A stretch of 11,924 nt of DNA from positions 1 to 11,924 of the forward strand of contig DQHP01000111.1 of NCBI GenBank assembly GCA_003524435.1, given 5' to 3'. Positions 11,295-11,924 of the stretch are shown here, piece by piece (the stretch's first letter is position 1; every line of letters starts with the position of its first letter). The notes beneath the pieces are model-generated. The model searched no databases. It was not told where the DNA came from and saw only the letters and a list, made by a program, of their open reading frames with translations. Position numbers and translations under genes: made by a program. The stretch comes from Microbacterium sp. (GTDB lineage: Bacteria > Actinomycetota > Actinomycetes > Actinomycetales > Microbacteriaceae).

Positions 11295-11924
11295 TCAGTG
11301 CTTTTGTCCGGGCGAGACCAGCCCGGTCTCGTACGCCAGCACGATGAGCGCCGCGCGATCTCGGGCCTGGAGCTTGCCGAGCAGGCGGCTGACGTAGGTG
11401 CGCGCGGTCGCCGGACTGAGGAAGAGATCAGTGGCGATCTCGTCGTTTGTTCGTCCGCGGCCAATGAGTGTGAGCACCTCACGCTCGCGTTCGCTGAGAT
11501 CGGCGAGCGGCGTCTGATCTGGTTCGCGGCCAGCGCCAGCGGCAACGGCGCGCATGACCGTCGCCGTGATGGATGGCGACAGTAGCGAGTCGCCTGCCGC
11601 GACCCTGCGAATCGCGGAGCGAAGGTCATCGGGTGAGACGTCCTTCAGTAAGTACCCGGACGATCCGGCACGGATTGCTTCGTACACGTGCTCGTCTTCG
11701 TCGAACGTTGTGAGGATCAGCACGCGGATGCCGTCGAGGGCAGGATCTGCGACGATCTCCTTCGTCGCCTCCAGGCCGTCCATCAGCGGCATCCGGATAT
11801 CCATCAGCACGACGTCCGGGCGCAGCTCCCGCACGCGCGACAGCCCTGCGCGCCCGTCGGCGGCTTCGCCGACCACTTCGATATAGCCGTCGCGCTCGGC
11901 GAGCTGACGGAGCCCCGCGCGCAC
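11295..11924 (-). CDS. NarL/FixJ-family response regulator (5' end cut by window)
   Basis: Two-component response regulator; 209 C-terminal residues are inside the window. Receiver domain: phospho-acceptor Asp in VVLMDIRMP (residue 42 of the visible part), conserved Thr in LTTFDED and Lys94 in YLLKD. LuxR-type HTH at about 140-200: LSEREREVLTLIGRGRTNDE, then IATDLFLSPATARTYVSRLL. The GTG at the edge is not accepted as the start: MRAGLRQ corresponds to the internal VRAGLR that normally follows a lost first strand and acidic DDQ-like pocket. About 15-20 residues are missing. A partner histidine kinase gene would be expected just beyond the right edge. It may be cotranscribed with the unknown membrane protein downstream. 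Confidence 0.93.
   Translation of the reverse strand: MRAGLRQLAERDGYIEVVGEAADGRAGLSRVRELRPDVVLMDIRMPLMDGLEATKEIVADPALDGIRVLILTTFDEDEHVYEAIRAGSSGYLLKDVSPDDLRSAIRRVAAGDSLLSPSITATVMRAVAAGAGREPDQTPLADLSEREREVLTLIGRGRTNDEIATDLFLSPATARTYVSRLLGKLQARDRAALIVLAYETGLVSPGQKH

Overview
The window looks like chromosomal DNA from a high-GC actinobacterium. Microbacteriaceae, for example Microbacterium, fits best: high GC, protein families typical of that group, several genes with a TANNNT -10 box 6-7 nt before the start codon and no Shine-Dalgarno (leaderless mRNAs), and frequent GCATCC/GGATGC hexamers. There is no rRNA, tRNA, CRISPR array, phage gene or transposase. Ten genes are complete, and one response-regulator gene (minus strand) is cut by the right edge.

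Left part (1-3003), an efflux and regulator cassette. A MerR regulator with a GyrI-like ligand domain (minus) lies beside an MFS efflux-type transporter (minus). The transporter is divergent from an ArsR-type winged-helix regulator (plus). The 75-bp divergent gap holds three TTGCGCAA-type sites spaced exactly 14 bp apart, overlapping both predicted promoters. This suggests that the ArsR protein represses itself and the transporter.

Middle (3004-5366), a minus-strand operon of GntR/YtrA-type regulator, ABC ATPase and ABC permease with overlapping stop/start codons. It is preceded by a strong SD, a TTGACA -35 box and a 24-bp near-palindrome, the likely operator.

Centre (5264-6581), an RsmC-like methyltransferase gene (plus). 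An approximately 82-bp inverted-repeat element lies in its promoter region. A second copy lies inside its reading frame, where it adds about 28 hydrophilic residues just before the SAM-binding motif. A third, diverged relative lies at 10173-10257.

Right-centre (6582-10151), a complete glycine betaine/proline-type osmoprotectant ABC importer (proV-proW-proX; ATPase with CBS pair, permease, lipoprotein) with a strong terminator. A predicted leader of about 220 nt with mutually exclusive stems precedes it. It resembles a riboswitch, possibly of the c-di-AMP (ydaO) class, which would fit osmolyte uptake.

Right end (10152-11924), a repeat-rich gap between convergent genes, a membrane-anchored protein of unknown function (minus), and a NarL/FixJ response regulator (minus, partial). 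The most notable items are the inverted-repeat element family with an in-frame copy in a gene, the structured betaine-operon leader, and the phased operator arrays.
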